Source: Phenylobacterium sp. Root700 (GTDB lineage Bacteria; Pseudomonadota; Alphaproteobacteria; Caulobacterales; Caulobacteraceae). Taken from it: a stretch of 64,000 nt of DNA. The stretch is from positions 198,023 to 262,022 of the forward strand of contig NZ_LMHT01000007.1 of NCBI RefSeq assembly GCF_001429025.1, written 5' to 3'. The translations under genes and the position numbers were made by a program. Below, one piece after another: positions 46,421 through 55,535 of this stretch (its first letter is position 1; the number at the start of each line of letters is the position of its first letter). Under the pieces are notes generated by a model. The model was given only the letters and a program-made list of their open reading frames with translations, was not told where the DNA came from and did no database searches.

Positions 46421-46458
46421 TGGACTATATTGTGGTCTAATTTATCAGAATTGGTCTA
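46421..46458 (+). promoter_or_regulatory. TGGwCTA repeats upstream of the toxin-antitoxin pair
   Basis: TGGACTA (46421-46427), TGGTCTA (46433-46439) and TGGTCTA (46452-46458) lie in an AT-rich stretch 22 nt before the antitoxin start. They may be half-sites for autoregulation by the antitoxin. A strict palindrome is not clear. Confidence 0.35.
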
Positions 46459-46479
46459 CTGCGTAGTTGGTGAGGCGCC

Positions 46480-46737
46480 GTGCAGATATCAGTCAGCGAT
46501 GCGAAGGCGCAACTTACGGACCTGGTTCGCAGGGCCGAGGCTGGGGATGACGTCGTGCTGACCCGTCACGGGCAGCCGACGGTCCGGCTGGTCGCGATCA
46601 AGACCGTTGGTGATCGCGATGCTCGCCGCAGGATCTTGGAAACAGCGCGCCGACTGGCTTCGGAGAAGGCGGTGAAGGGACCTGGCGCCGCCGAGAGCCA
46701 GGACTTCCTCTATGATGACGAGGGCCTTCCCAAGTGA
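46480..46737 (+). CDS. Phd/YefM-type antitoxin (VapB-like)
   Basis: 85 residues from a GTG start with GAGGC upstream. The first half (MQISVSDAKAQLTDLVRRAE, DDVVLTRHGQPTVRLV) has the DNA-binding fold of the Phd/YefM family; the acidic/basic C-terminal tail should bind and block the toxin. It overlaps the toxin gene by 4 nt (GTGA), the usual tight coupling. As in other such pairs it probably represses its own promoter. Confidence 0.88.
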   Translation: MQISVSDAKAQLTDLVRRAEAGDDVVLTRHGQPTVRLVAIKTVGDRDARRRILETARRLASEKAVKGPGAAESQDFLYDDEGLPK

Positions 46738-47114
46738 TCGTCGTCGATACGTCGGCGCTTATGGCGATCCTCCTGGCCGAACCAGAAGGCGACCGTTGCA
46801 TCAAGGTGCTCGAAGCTCAGCCCAACGTGCTTATCTCGGCCGGCACCCTGGCCGAGGCGTTGATCGTGGCCTGCCGCCGCAATATCGGCGGCGAGATGAG
46901 CGCGCTCATCGATGGGCTGGGGTTCGAAGTCGCGCCCGTTTCGAGTTCCACCTCGGTCAAGGTGGCGGAGGCTTACGCGCGATGGGGAAGGGGGGTTCAT
47001 TCGGCGTCGCTCAACTTCGGCGACTGCTTCGCCTACGCCCTAGCTCGGGAAACCAACTTTCCGCTGCTCTTCGTGGGCCGCGATTTCGCTCAGACCGACG
47101 TCGAGCAAGTCTAA
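46734..47114 (+). CDS. PIN-domain ribonuclease toxin (VapC-like)
   Basis: 126 residues from a GTG. The four acidic residues of the PIN active site are seen: VVDTSALMA near the start, a glutamate in TLAEALIVA, an aspartate in NFGDCFAYALA and one in GRDFAQTDVE near the end. It should be a Mg2+-dependent endoribonuclease inhibiting growth when the antitoxin is lost. All key residues are present, so it is probably active. Confidence 0.9.
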   Translation: MIVVDTSALMAILLAEPEGDRCIKVLEAQPNVLISAGTLAEALIVACRRNIGGEMSALIDGLGFEVAPVSSSTSVKVAEAYARWGRGVHSASLNFGDCFAYALARETNFPLLFVGRDFAQTDVEQV

Positions 47115-47780
47115 ACCCCGCCTCAGCGCTGGGGGAGGGTGCGGGCCTGTGAGCAAACCGGGTATCGAAGATGTCGCCGACGCGCGCGACGCTGGCGTAG
47201 AGCTTGCGCTCCGCTGCATCGAAGACGCGGTTGCCGAGAGAGGTAAGTGATCACTAACGGGCGCGGCGTTCGACGAAAAATTCGTCTGCGGACCTGGGGG
47301 CTGGCTGGTCGTCAAACGTCTCCATCTGGTCGGACTAAGGGCTACCAGCGGTGCTTAGTGAGGCATGCCGACTGCGTTTTAGCCCAGAGTGAGAAATGTC
47401 CCCCAAGAGTGGTGGCCGGATGAACCTCGTCGAGGCCTGTCGGTCCGCGCTTCCTGCCTCTCTGTCGGCCGACGATCGTGACGCAATCCTGCAGCACCTT
47501 CTCAGCCTGGCGGAGGGCGGCCACAAGCCGCCGAAGCGAGGTCGTGGATTTCGACTGGAGGCGGATCGGTCTGGAGGCCGGTGTGCCGGATGAAGGCCGC
47601 GGCCCGATGCGGCGTGGAGCGTCGCTTCCTCGGGGTTCAGCGCGAATGTCACACAATAGCGCCTCCTCTTCTTCACGTGAAATAATGTCGTGAAATTGTT
47701 GTGCCACCATGCAAGTCAACTAAAGGGTAGCTAGCCTCTGATTTGGCTGAATATTCGAATATCAGCGTTAACTTGTAAGC
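47115..47780. other. Gene-free stretch, possible decayed mobile DNA
   Basis: About 670 nt with no convincing gene. Several short open frames on both strands have no domain or ribosome-binding site. AAATGTCCCCCAAGAG near 47394 recalls the ends of some insertion elements but this is weak. Base composition is a little poorer in GC around 47690-47790. Confidence 0.35.
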
Positions 47781-48134
47781 GTGCGTGTGAGTAAGTTTTT
47801 GATTCAGAAGTATGTCGACCGCCTTGAGGGCGCAACGAAGCCTTTACTCAGATCTGAAGCGAACGAGATCGCGCGGGAGATCGTTCAACACCTGGAGGCT
47901 GACGCTGGAGACCTCATCGCGCTGATGCTCTGCCTGCAGGGCGATTACCGCCACGCCGAGGTCCTCGCGACGCGGTTGCTGCCTCGGGATATGGCGTGGT
48001 CGATCACCCCTTCGCCGGCGGTGGTCGGACCCAAGCCCGCGCGATATGAAGTGCGGATAGGCGAGGCCGTCGCCAGCGGGGCGATCCCGTCGCTGGCCCT
48101 GGTGGCCGGCCTGCTGCGTCGCGGTCGCGGCTGA
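47781..48134 (+). CDS. Hypothetical helical protein
   Basis: 117 residues from a GTG start, with no strong ribosome-binding site; the next GTG at 47787 is also possible. The N-terminal part is rich in charged residues and likely helical (LEGATKPLLRSEANEIAREI), the C-terminal part has EVRIGEAVASGAIPSLALVA. No family is recognised. It lies just downstream of the AT-rich stretch at 47690-47780, which may be its promoter. Confidence 0.45.
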   Translation: MRVSKFLIQKYVDRLEGATKPLLRSEANEIAREIVQHLEADAGDLIALMLCLQGDYRHAEVLATRLLPRDMAWSITPSPAVVGPKPARYEVRIGEAVASGAIPSLALVAGLLRRGRG

Positions 48135-48135
48135 G

Positions 48136-48315
48136 CTAGGCTCGCGGCTGGTCCTGGCGGGTCAGGGCCTTGAGCCCCTCTGCGTCGGTGACGTGCCAGA
48201 GCGACGGCAGGAACCTGCGAAAGCCCTGCCGCCACCTTTTGCGATAGCGCCAGCGCTCGCCGTCCGGCGCGACGTCGAGTTCGAAGGGCGGCGCATTGGG
48301 GTCGGCCCTGTCCAT
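48136..48315 (-). CDS. Small hypothetical basic protein
   Basis: 59 residues starting MDRADPNAPPFELDVAPDG. AGGA lies 6 nt before the chosen ATG; longer starts at 48339 and 48366 are possible. The centre is very basic (RWRYRKRWRQGFRRF), as in small nucleic-acid- or membrane-binding proteins. The function is unknown. Confidence 0.5.
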   Translation of the reverse strand: MDRADPNAPPFELDVAPDGERWRYRKRWRQGFRRFLPSLWHVTDAEGLKALTRQDQPRA

Positions 48316-48397
48316 GATCGATCCTGGCTCCTGTTTCATGGCGCCTGGCAGCAGGATCGGCGCCACTTCAGAGATGCAGGGTGTCGATGGGGCGCCG

Positions 48398-48799
48398 CTA
48401 GCGGTCGTCGCGCAGGTAGACGACGTTGGACTTGGCGCTGGTGATGATGTGGCCGATCAGGAAACCGGCGAAGGCGGCGATGGCCAGGGCGGCGTAGGGA
48501 CGGTCGTGAACGAAGACGTCGGCTTCCCCGGCGCGGACCTTGGCCTGCTTCTTCAGGCGGTCGTACTGCACTTCGGCGGTGGCCTTGGCCTTGCCGACCT
48601 TTTCCTCGACCAGCACCCGAGTGTCGCGGGCCAGGGTCGTGGCGGCTTCGGCGAGGGCGCCGGAGGCCGCGACAGCCGCCTTCTTGGCGCTCTTGGCCGT
48701 GCGCTTGGCGCCGCTTCGGACATCCTGGGCGGCGTCCTCGAGCTTGTCGGCGGCTGCGCGGATGGCGTCGTCGTGGTTGGAACCGTAGGCGTTGGTCAT
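48398..48799 (-). CDS. DUF883/YqjD-type membrane-anchored protein
   Basis: 133 residues. A long charged helix rich in Ala and Lys (KLEDAAQDVRSGAKRTAKSA and onward) is followed by one C-terminal membrane helix (PYAALAIAAFAGFLIGHIIT). The pattern fits the ElaB/YqjD family, which anchors ribosomes to the inner membrane in E. coli stationary phase. The function here is inferred by family. The gene is probably stress-controlled, but no promoter evidence is seen. Confidence 0.8.
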   Translation of the reverse strand: MTNAYGSNHDDAIRAAADKLEDAAQDVRSGAKRTAKSAKKAAVAASGALAEAATTLARDTRVLVEEKVGKAKATAEVQYDRLKKQAKVRAGEADVFVHDRPYAALAIAAFAGFLIGHIITSAKSNVVYLRDDR

Positions 48800-49055
48800 G
48801 TTCAGGGAGCCTCTTGGGGATGGGCGCGCTGCGGTGCGCCGGCTTTACGGATGCTGACCCCTTGAAACGGCGGTGGCGCGCGGCAGTTCCGTACCCGTGG
48901 TGATTGCGCCGCCCGATCGTTCGATTGTCGGGCGTTTGGCGGATTTCGGGGCTCGGACATCAATCCGTCATTGCGCCGCAGCAGAATAACGCTACCCCAC
49001 TTTTGCAAGTGCTCAGTGGCGTAAGCCCCGTATGGGTCAGAATGAGGCAGTACCG

Positions 49056-49271
49056 ATGATCATGACTTCGATGCGTGTTTTCCCCAGCCTGTTCGTCGGG
49101 CGCCGCGAAGTGGTCCAGGCTGTCGAGACCCCGCACGTCTTCGCGGCCGACGAGGCCGGTTCGGTCTTCGTATGCGGCGCCTGCGAAGAGATCGTCCTGA
49201 CCAGCCACGAGCGGGCCGATGTCCGTGACGTGGTCGTGAAGTGCCGCTGCGGCGAATACAACCAGCTCTAG
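49056..49271 (+). CDS. Small zinc-ribbon protein
   Basis: 71 residues from ATG 49056, with GAGGC 7 nt upstream; a start at 49032 is also possible. Four cysteines in CGACEE and KCRCGEYN form a Zn-binding ribbon in the second half. It is short and soluble, and the role is unknown. The 232-nt stretch before it (48800-49031) holds no other gene. Confidence 0.7.
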   Translation: MIMTSMRVFPSLFVGRREVVQAVETPHVFAADEAGSVFVCGACEEIVLTSHERADVRDVVVKCRCGEYNQL

Positions 49272-49289
49272 AATCGGCCTTGCGGCGCG

Positions 49290-50939
49290 TCAGATCGAGA
49301 CGATCCAGCCCTCGGTGAGCGAGGCCGTGCTGACGCCCGCCAGGACCATCTGAGCGCCGCCGCTGAGGTTGATCACCACGTCGGCGCCGACCTGGGCGAA
49401 GGTATAGGTCGCCCCTTCGCTGACCAGGACGCGGTCGCCCTCGGCGCGGTTGAAGTCCATGACCCGGTCCAGGCCGGAGTCGCCCCAGATGTGGAAGCTG
49501 TCGGCGCCCGATCCGCCCCAGATGGTGTCGTTCTCGCGGTCGCCCGACAGCCAGTCGTCGCCCTCGCCGCCGTACATCAGGTCATTGTGCTGGCCGCCGC
49601 GCAGGATGTCGGCGCCGGCCTCGCCGTAGAGAATGTCGTCGCCCATATTGCCGTAGATCAGGTCCGCGCCGGTCTCGCCGTGCAGCAGGTCGTTGTCCTT
49701 GCCGCCGACCACCCAATCGTCGCCCTCGCCGCCATAGAGCGTGTCTGCGCCCATATTGCCGTGCATGTCGTCGAAGGCCGCGCCGCCGAGTATCGAGTCG
49801 TCGCCCTCTTCGCCGCGCAGGAAATCCTGTCCATCGCCGCCGCTTAGGGTGTCGCCGCCCACGCCGCCGTAGATCACGTCGTTTCCGGCCGCGCCGGTGA
49901 GGGCGTTGGCCGCCTCATTGCCGTTGATCGCGTCGGCGCCTGCGCCGCCGATGGCGTTTTCGACGCTGGCGCCGATCGCGACCGCCACGTTGCCGGTCAG
50001 GCCGCCGACGCTGGAGAAGAAGCCGGGCCGCAGGTCGATGGTCTGGCTGTTGGAATAGCCCGAGAAGTCGAAGGTGTCGTTTCCGCCCGCGTCCCAGACC
50101 GCGAAGATCAGCTTGGCGCCGGCGCTGGCCGCCTCAAACCAGGGGCGGCCCGCGTTCGAGTTGAAGCCATAGGTGGTGTCGCCGGTACGCGTGCCCATGT
50201 TCGCGCCGTACAGCGACTGGGCCGCGGCGATGTCGTCCAGCATGGGGGAGGCGGCGTAGCGGCCGGCGAAATAGGCGCCGGTGTTGGCTTCGCCGAAGTA
50301 GCTCATCACCGTGAACTGCCGGGAGTCCTCATAATAGACCGCGTCGTCGGCGTAGGTGGGCGATGTTTCGGAGTCGTAGTCCCCGGGGTGGGCGATGCCG
50401 ATGGCGTGGCCCAGCTCATGGATCAGGACATTGGCGCCGTAGTTGCCGATGGCGGGGCTTGCGTTGCTGCCGGAGGTGACGTTGACCCAGACGTCGCCGG
50501 CCCGCGAAGTCGCCGACAGAGAGCCCGGATAATATCCGAAGGCGCTCGCGGTGTCGGCGCCGGCCGAATAGTTGCCGAGCAGGATGGTCGCCTGGTCGGT
50601 ATAGGCGGCCTCGCCCGAGGTTCCCCAGCCCACGCGCGTGAAGCTGATATTGGCGACGTCGCTCCAGCCGGCGAGGGCCAGCTCGGTCTGGGCGATCTGG
50701 GCGGCGTTGAACTGCGAGAAGCCCGTGGTGTCATCTGGCATCGTGCCAGGGGCGGTGGCGCGGAAGCCATAGGTGATGGTGGCGGCCGTGCCGAGCGCCG
50801 AGGACCAGCCCGGTTCGCCGCCCGTGAGCTGATGGGCGGCCTCGGCGACGGTGTAGCTTTCCTTGGTTCCAACGATCGCGCCGCGAGCGTCGGCGTTCAG
50901 GAAGTTCAGGCGGCCTGTGACGTCGGGATCAGCAAACAT
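49290..50939 (-). CDS. Serralysin-like RTX metalloprotease
   Basis: 549 residues. The zinc site LIHELGHAIGIAH (HExxHxxGxxH) near residue 175 and the Met-turn VMSYF mark a metzincin protease of the M10B group. The C-terminal half carries nine or more nonapeptide repeats of the GGxGxDxLxG kind (residues about 335-490), which bind calcium and fold as a beta-roll. There is no N-terminal signal peptide; secretion should be by a type I system, not encoded here. The proposed function is an extracellular protease. Confidence 0.92.
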   Translation of the reverse strand: MFADPDVTGRLNFLNADARGAIVGTKESYTVAEAAHQLTGGEPGWSSALGTAATITYGFRATAPGTMPDDTTGFSQFNAAQIAQTELALAGWSDVANISFTRVGWGTSGEAAYTDQATILLGNYSAGADTASAFGYYPGSLSATSRAGDVWVNVTSGSNASPAIGNYGANVLIHELGHAIGIAHPGDYDSETSPTYADDAVYYEDSRQFTVMSYFGEANTGAYFAGRYAASPMLDDIAAAQSLYGANMGTRTGDTTYGFNSNAGRPWFEAASAGAKLIFAVWDAGGNDTFDFSGYSNSQTIDLRPGFFSSVGGLTGNVAVAIGASVENAIGGAGADAINGNEAANALTGAAGNDVIYGGVGGDTLSGGDGQDFLRGEEGDDSILGGAAFDDMHGNMGADTLYGGEGDDWVVGGKDNDLLHGETGADLIYGNMGDDILYGEAGADILRGGQHNDLMYGGEGDDWLSGDRENDTIWGGSGADSFHIWGDSGLDRVMDFNRAEGDRVLVSEGATYTFAQVGADVVINLSGGAQMVLAGVSTASLTEGWIVSI

Positions 50940-51056
50940 GAACGCGTTCCAGGGTCCCAGATGGGTTCATCGCCGTGGATGCGTTCGCCGAACGGCGGGC
51001 GATAACGGCGTATCGTGTTTCCCCAAACCCCTATGACATTGGCATTTCGAAAGAAT

Positions 51057-51677
51057 TTACGCGAGCGCTTCGCCCCACTCGTTCCAGCCGGCGATCCGTG
51101 GCGTGCCGGGCACGTACATGGTCTGCACGCGGCCGAGGCGGAAACCGGCCGCGCCGATGGATTCGGCGATCGGCCGGGTCAGGTGGCAACCGCCGGCCAG
51201 GCGCTTCCAGATCGGCTCGACCCGCCGCTGCCACTTGGCGACGTCGTGGTCCGGGGCCAGGCCGTGTTCGCAGTATAGGAACCGGCCGCCGGGTTTCAGC
51301 ACCCGACGGGCCTCGGACAGCGCCTGGGCCGGGCCGTGGACCGAGCAGAGGGTGAAGGTGCAGACGACAGTGTCGAAGCTCGCGTCCTCGAAGGGCAGGG
51401 CCTCGGCGGTTCCATCGGCGACGGTGACTTTCAGGCGCGGATCGCGGGGAGCGGCCTCGGCGATGGCGCGCAGTTCCGGGGCCGGATCGACGCCCGTGAC
51501 GCTCTCGACCTTGGCGGCGTCATAGAGGCCAAGGTTCAGGCCCATGCCGATCCCGAGTTCGAGCACGCGCCCCTCGGCCAGGGGCACGATCTTGGCCCGC
51601 TGCTTCATCATCGGCGGCGAGGAGCAGGCGCGGGTCAGCAGCGCGGGCAGGATGTGTCGTTCGTAGAAGGAGGCCAT
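51057..51677 (-). CDS. Class I SAM-dependent methyltransferase
   Basis: 206 residues. Motif I is VLELGIGMGLNLGLY, with the acidic ribose ligand in VTGVDPAPELRAI, motif II in DTVVCTFTLCSV and motif III in VLKPGGRFLYCEH. It belongs to the Methyltransf_11/UbiE-like fold; the substrate cannot be told. It is separated by 37 nt from the stop of the pseudo-kinase gene upstream on the same strand. Confidence 0.88.
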   Translation of the reverse strand: MASFYERHILPALLTRACSSPPMMKQRAKIVPLAEGRVLELGIGMGLNLGLYDAAKVESVTGVDPAPELRAIAEAAPRDPRLKVTVADGTAEALPFEDASFDTVVCTFTLCSVHGPAQALSEARRVLKPGGRFLYCEHGLAPDHDVAKWQRRVEPIWKRLAGGCHLTRPIAESIGAAGFRLGRVQTMYVPGTPRIAGWNEWGEALA

Positions 51678-51714
51678 GAGCGACGATGGCCCAGACTGGC
51701 GCGCGCGCCTAGCC

Positions 51715-52857
51715 TTACGCCGCGGCAGCGTCGCCTTCGCCGCTCAGGTTTTCCTGCAGGGCGCGCAGCAGGTTTTCCGGCTTCATGGGCTTTTCGACCA
51801 CGCCGTTCATCCCGGCCTTCAGATAGCCGGCCGCGTCCTCGGGATCGGCGTTGGCGGTCAGGGCGATGATCGGCACGCGACCGGCCGCGCCAGGCAGGGC
51901 GCGGATCTCGCGGGTGGCCGACACGCCGTCCATGCGCGGCATCTTGATGTCCATCAAGATCAGGTCGAACCGACCCGTCCGGGCCGCTTCAACGGCCTCG
52001 ACGCCGTCGGTGGCCGACTCCGAGGTGCAATCGAACATCTCGCAGAGGGTCTCGGCGACCATGCGGTTGGTGGCGTTGTCGTCGACGACAAGAATATGAG
52101 CCGCGCGTTCCGGCTGATGAAGGGTTTCCTCGGCCTCGACCTCGGGCAGCGCACGGGGCACGGAGACCTCAAAGACCAGGGTCTCGCCGGCCCCGACATT
52201 GGCCTCGGAGCGGACGACGCCGTCCATGGCCTCGATGATGTTGCGGCCCAGCGCCACGCCCAGTGCGGTTTCCAGTCCGAACAGGGCCTCGATCTCGCGG
52301 ATGTCCAGGGCGCGATCGCCCATCACCCGGTCGCCGCCGCCGCGAACACGGCCTTCCAGGCGGGTGATGTCGCCCTTGGATGAGGCCTTCAGAGTAACTT
52401 CGACCGCGCCGCGGCGGACGCCGGCCAGCGCCTGGGCGATGAAGGCGTCGAAAATCTGATGCATGCGGAGCGCGTCCACCATGACCAGGGCGTCGGGGTC
52501 TCCGTCGTAGGACACCAGCAGAGTGACCCCGCCGTCGGTGGCGCGGTCCTGCCAGCGGGCCTGGACCTCGTCGGCGAGGTCGGCCGCCCGTTTCGGCTGA
52601 GCGGTGAACAGCAGGCCGTCAGTGGCCGCGGTCTTCAGATCGGCGGAGGAGGTCAGGATCTGGCGCACGGCGCGAGCGGCCTCAACCACTCCGGCGACGC
52701 AGGCCTGGGCGTCCGGCGCCATCGGCTGGCGGGCCAGTCGTTCGCTTAGCGCCAGCACGCCTTCCATCTGTTGATGGATCTCGCTGGTTACGCGCTCGAA
52801 GAAGAACTCGGGCAGAGACATGAACGCCGACGTCCTGGGGGAACTTATGCTCATCAT
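51715..52857 (-). CDS. Degenerate histidine kinase fused to an intact receiver
   Basis: 380 residues with no membrane helix. An N-terminal HisKA-like helix pair has TSEIHQQMEGVLALSERL; aligned with SHEIRTPLNG the phospho-acceptor histidine position is a serine and the histidine is shifted. The ATP-binding part (about residues 90-235) has a changed N box (AFIAQALAG) and weak G boxes (TALGVALGRNII). The C-terminal receiver is intact: VVDDNATN, LILMDIKMPRMDG, the lysine in VEKPM. It cannot autophosphorylate normally and is probably a phospho-acceptor or regulator. Other starts at 52854 and 52821 are possible. Confidence 0.75.
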   Translation of the reverse strand: MMSISSPRTSAFMSLPEFFFERVTSEIHQQMEGVLALSERLARQPMAPDAQACVAGVVEAARAVRQILTSSADLKTAATDGLLFTAQPKRAADLADEVQARWQDRATDGGVTLLVSYDGDPDALVMVDALRMHQIFDAFIAQALAGVRRGAVEVTLKASSKGDITRLEGRVRGGGDRVMGDRALDIREIEALFGLETALGVALGRNIIEAMDGVVRSEANVGAGETLVFEVSVPRALPEVEAEETLHQPERAAHILVVDDNATNRMVAETLCEMFDCTSESATDGVEAVEAARTGRFDLILMDIKMPRMDGVSATREIRALPGAAGRVPIIALTANADPEDAAGYLKAGMNGVVEKPMKPENLLRALQENLSGEGDAAAA

Positions 52858-52946
52858 GGGCCTAAGCGCTTGCGGAGATGTTAAATTCCACCCTGGGGTT
52901 AGCGATCATTTGACGCAGGCGTGAAAACGGATGTCGGGTGGCCGAC

Positions 52947-52981
52947 CAAAAGAAAGGGCGGCGGGATTGCTCCCGCCGCCC
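52947..52981 (-). terminator. Rho-independent terminator of the TBDR at 53007
   Basis: Perfect 10-bp arms GGGCGGCGGG and CCCGCCGCCC around a 6-nt loop, followed on the minus strand by TTTCTTTT. It lies 25 nt past the stop. Confidence 0.9.
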
Positions 52982-53006
52982 TCGCCCGTTCGAGACTGAA
53001 GGTCTC

Positions 53007-55535
53007 TTAGAAGCGGTATTGCAGCTCGACGCCGTAGGTTCGCGGCATGATCAGGCCGCGGGTGATCGCGGTGCTGGTCTGGCGCAGATAGGGCGTGCCG
53101 CCGACCACCAGGCCAGGGTTCGGGGCGCCGAACACCGCCGTCGGATTGGTCGAGGAGGTCGAGGTGTAGCCCTCTTCGTCGGTCACGTTCTTCACGTAGC
53201 CGATGAGCGAGTAGCGGTCGCCCGCGTCCTTCCACAGCACCCGCAGGTCGGCCGTGCCGTAGGAGGGCACGGTGAAGTCGGGGTTGTCGAAGGGCTGGTA
53301 GGTGGTCTCGTCGGTCCAGGTGTAGGTCCCCGAGAGAATCAGCGAGCCCGGCGAGAAGTCGAAGGTGTAGTTGGCGTTGAGCGCGAACTTGTTCTCCGGC
53401 GACTGGTAGATCTTCGATCCGGCCAGGTCCTGGAAGACCAGCAGCACGCCGTTGGTCGTCGCCGAACCGCCCGACGGACGGGCCGTCGACTTCAGGGCGC
53501 TCGGATCCGCCGGGTCGTAGAAGCAGCAACCCTTGGTGATCTCGGTGTGCAGGTAGCCGTAGGAGGCCGAGATCTGCAGCGGCTGGATCGGCTGCCAGGT
53601 GGCTTCCAGTTCCAGGCCGTAGGCTTCGGCGTCGACATTGACGAAGTTGTTCGAGGCCGCGGTGCCGGCCGCGTTCAGCTGGGACAGGTTGAGCTGCAGG
53701 CCGCCGAAGTCGTTGTAGAAGCTCGAGGCGTTCAGGATCAGGCGACCGCCGATGGTCTTCTTCAGGCCGATTTCGTAGGCGTTGACGGATTCCTCGTCGG
53801 CCATCGGCTTGGCGGCCAGAGTGCCCAGCAGGAAGCCGCCCGACTTATAGCCGCGGCTATATTTGGCGTAGACCAGGGTGTCGTCGTCGGGCGTCCAGTC
53901 GAGGTTTAGGGTGCCGGTGACGGCGCTCCAGGTGTCCGACAGGTTGCGGTAGTTCTGCACGCCGGGCGTGACCAGATCCATGTCGCTGGAGACGTCCACC
54001 GCCGCGCCGCCGAACGGGCCGGCTGGGTTGAACAGCACCAGGCGCTGGGATTCGAAGCCGTCCTTCTCGTCCTTGGTGTAGCGCAGGCCGGCGGTCAGGG
54101 CCCATTGGTCGTTGAACTTGTAGGTGCCTTGGCCGAACGCGGCCCAGGCCTTGGATTCCAGCTCGGCCTGGTTGTCGACGAAGTTGCGCGAAGGGTTCAG
54201 CGCCTGGGTGCCGAAGCCCGAAGCGCCGGCCGCGCCGCCGTTGACCGATCCATAGTGGAAGCTCGGGCGGTCCAGCTGGGTCTGCAGCTTGCTGGCGAGC
54301 TGGATGCGCTGCTTGTACTCTTCCTTGTACTGGTACAGGCCGACGATCCAGTTGAACGGGCCATCGCTGTTCGAGGACAGGTTGATCTCGTTCGAGAAGT
54401 AACGCTTGTGCTCGTTGAAGTCCGTCGTCTGATCACCGAAGACCGGTGTCGTGGAACCTGGGATCAGGAACGAGGTGGTGCGGCTGGTGCCGTCGTTGTC
54501 GCCGCCGGTCTGATAGTTGTACTGCTGGAAGCCGCCGATGTACTTCAGGTCGGCCCATCCCAGGTCGTAGTTGACCGTGGTGGTGAATATGTGATTGCCG
54601 CGCAGTTGGCCGTAGCCGTCGCGGTTGGTCGACTGGGTGTAGGGATCCTGGACGCCCGGATTGAGCGTGGTCATCCCATACTGCGGGTTGGGAACCAGGC
54701 CGCCGATCGGCTGGAACGGACGCGTGGTGTCGTAGGGCGTGATCAGGTTGGCGAGGCGGTCGCCCACGCCGGTGCTGTCGTCCCAGTTGGTGCGGTTGTA
54801 GCGAGCCCAGACCTCGAGGTTGTCGCCGAGTTCGGCTTCGGCCTGGATCTCGAAATAGGTGCGCTTGATGGTGGCGCCTTCGTTGGCGCTGCCGGCGTTC
54901 TCGATGAAGCCCTGGCGCTGCCAGTCCTGCGAGCCGCCGATCTTGAAGCGCAGGTTGTCGGCGACGGGCACGGAGACCACGCCCTCGATCTTGGTGCGTT
55001 CGTAGTTGCCGACGCCGGCGCGGATTTCGCCGGAGAAGTCATGCGACGGGCGCTTGGAGATGGTGTTGACGGCGCCGCCCATGGCGTTGCGGCCGTACAG
55101 CGTGCCCTGCGGGCCGCGGAGGATTTCGGTGCGCTCGACGAACAGCGAGCTCTTGAACAGTTCCGACGAGGACGCCGAGTAGAAGCCGTCCGTATAGGTC
55201 GCCACGCCCGGATCGTTGCCGATGTAGAAGGTGTTGCGCCCGGCGCCGCGCAGCGAGACGCGGTCGGTGCCGGAATAGTTCATGCCCGGCGTGAAGTTCA
55301 CGAAGTCCTGGATGTTCGTCATCCCGCGGATATCGCGCTGCTGGGAGGTGTAGGCCGAGACGGCCACGGGCACGTCCTGCAGGGCCTGTTCGCGCTTTTC
55401 GGCGGTGACGACCAATTCTTCGATCTGGAAGCTGTCGGTCTCTTGGGCGTGGGCCGGGGCCGAGATCGCCGAGAGCGTCAGGGCCGACGCGCTCAAGGCA
55501 AGCAGGGTCCGCAGGCGCGGAGCTTGGTTAGACAT
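53007..55535 (-). CDS. TonB-dependent receptor
   Basis: 842 residues from the ATG at 55535 (GGGAGG 7 nt upstream); the longer open frame to 55736 has no signal and is rejected. Signal peptide ends AHAQE; the TonB box is in IEELVVTAEKRE; the plug has TEILRGPQGTLYGRNAMGGAV. The barrel ends YGVELQYRF with the terminal phenylalanine needed for outer-membrane insertion. It belongs to the group often used for carbohydrate, vitamin or hydrophobic substrates. It has its own terminator and is separate from the next TBDR upstream. Confidence 0.94.
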   Translation of the reverse strand: MSNQAPRLRTLLALSASALTLSAISAPAHAQETDSFQIEELVVTAEKREQALQDVPVAVSAYTSQQRDIRGMTNIQDFVNFTPGMNYSGTDRVSLRGAGRNTFYIGNDPGVATYTDGFYSASSSELFKSSLFVERTEILRGPQGTLYGRNAMGGAVNTISKRPSHDFSGEIRAGVGNYERTKIEGVVSVPVADNLRFKIGGSQDWQRQGFIENAGSANEGATIKRTYFEIQAEAELGDNLEVWARYNRTNWDDSTGVGDRLANLITPYDTTRPFQPIGGLVPNPQYGMTTLNPGVQDPYTQSTNRDGYGQLRGNHIFTTTVNYDLGWADLKYIGGFQQYNYQTGGDNDGTSRTTSFLIPGSTTPVFGDQTTDFNEHKRYFSNEINLSSNSDGPFNWIVGLYQYKEEYKQRIQLASKLQTQLDRPSFHYGSVNGGAAGASGFGTQALNPSRNFVDNQAELESKAWAAFGQGTYKFNDQWALTAGLRYTKDEKDGFESQRLVLFNPAGPFGGAAVDVSSDMDLVTPGVQNYRNLSDTWSAVTGTLNLDWTPDDDTLVYAKYSRGYKSGGFLLGTLAAKPMADEESVNAYEIGLKKTIGGRLILNASSFYNDFGGLQLNLSQLNAAGTAASNNFVNVDAEAYGLELEATWQPIQPLQISASYGYLHTEITKGCCFYDPADPSALKSTARPSGGSATTNGVLLVFQDLAGSKIYQSPENKFALNANYTFDFSPGSLILSGTYTWTDETTYQPFDNPDFTVPSYGTADLRVLWKDAGDRYSLIGYVKNVTDEEGYTSTSSTNPTAVFGAPNPGLVVGGTPYLRQTSTAITRGLIMPRTYGVELQYRF

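Noticed and set aside
47342..47719. Possible gene of 125 residues on the minus strand
   Set aside because: There is no ribosome-binding site or domain and the codon use is irregular; it may be part of decayed mobile DNA.
49491..49847. CRISPR-like repeats in the RTX gene
   Set aside because: The regular repeats are coding for calcium-binding nonapeptides and are imperfect in the manner of protein repeats.
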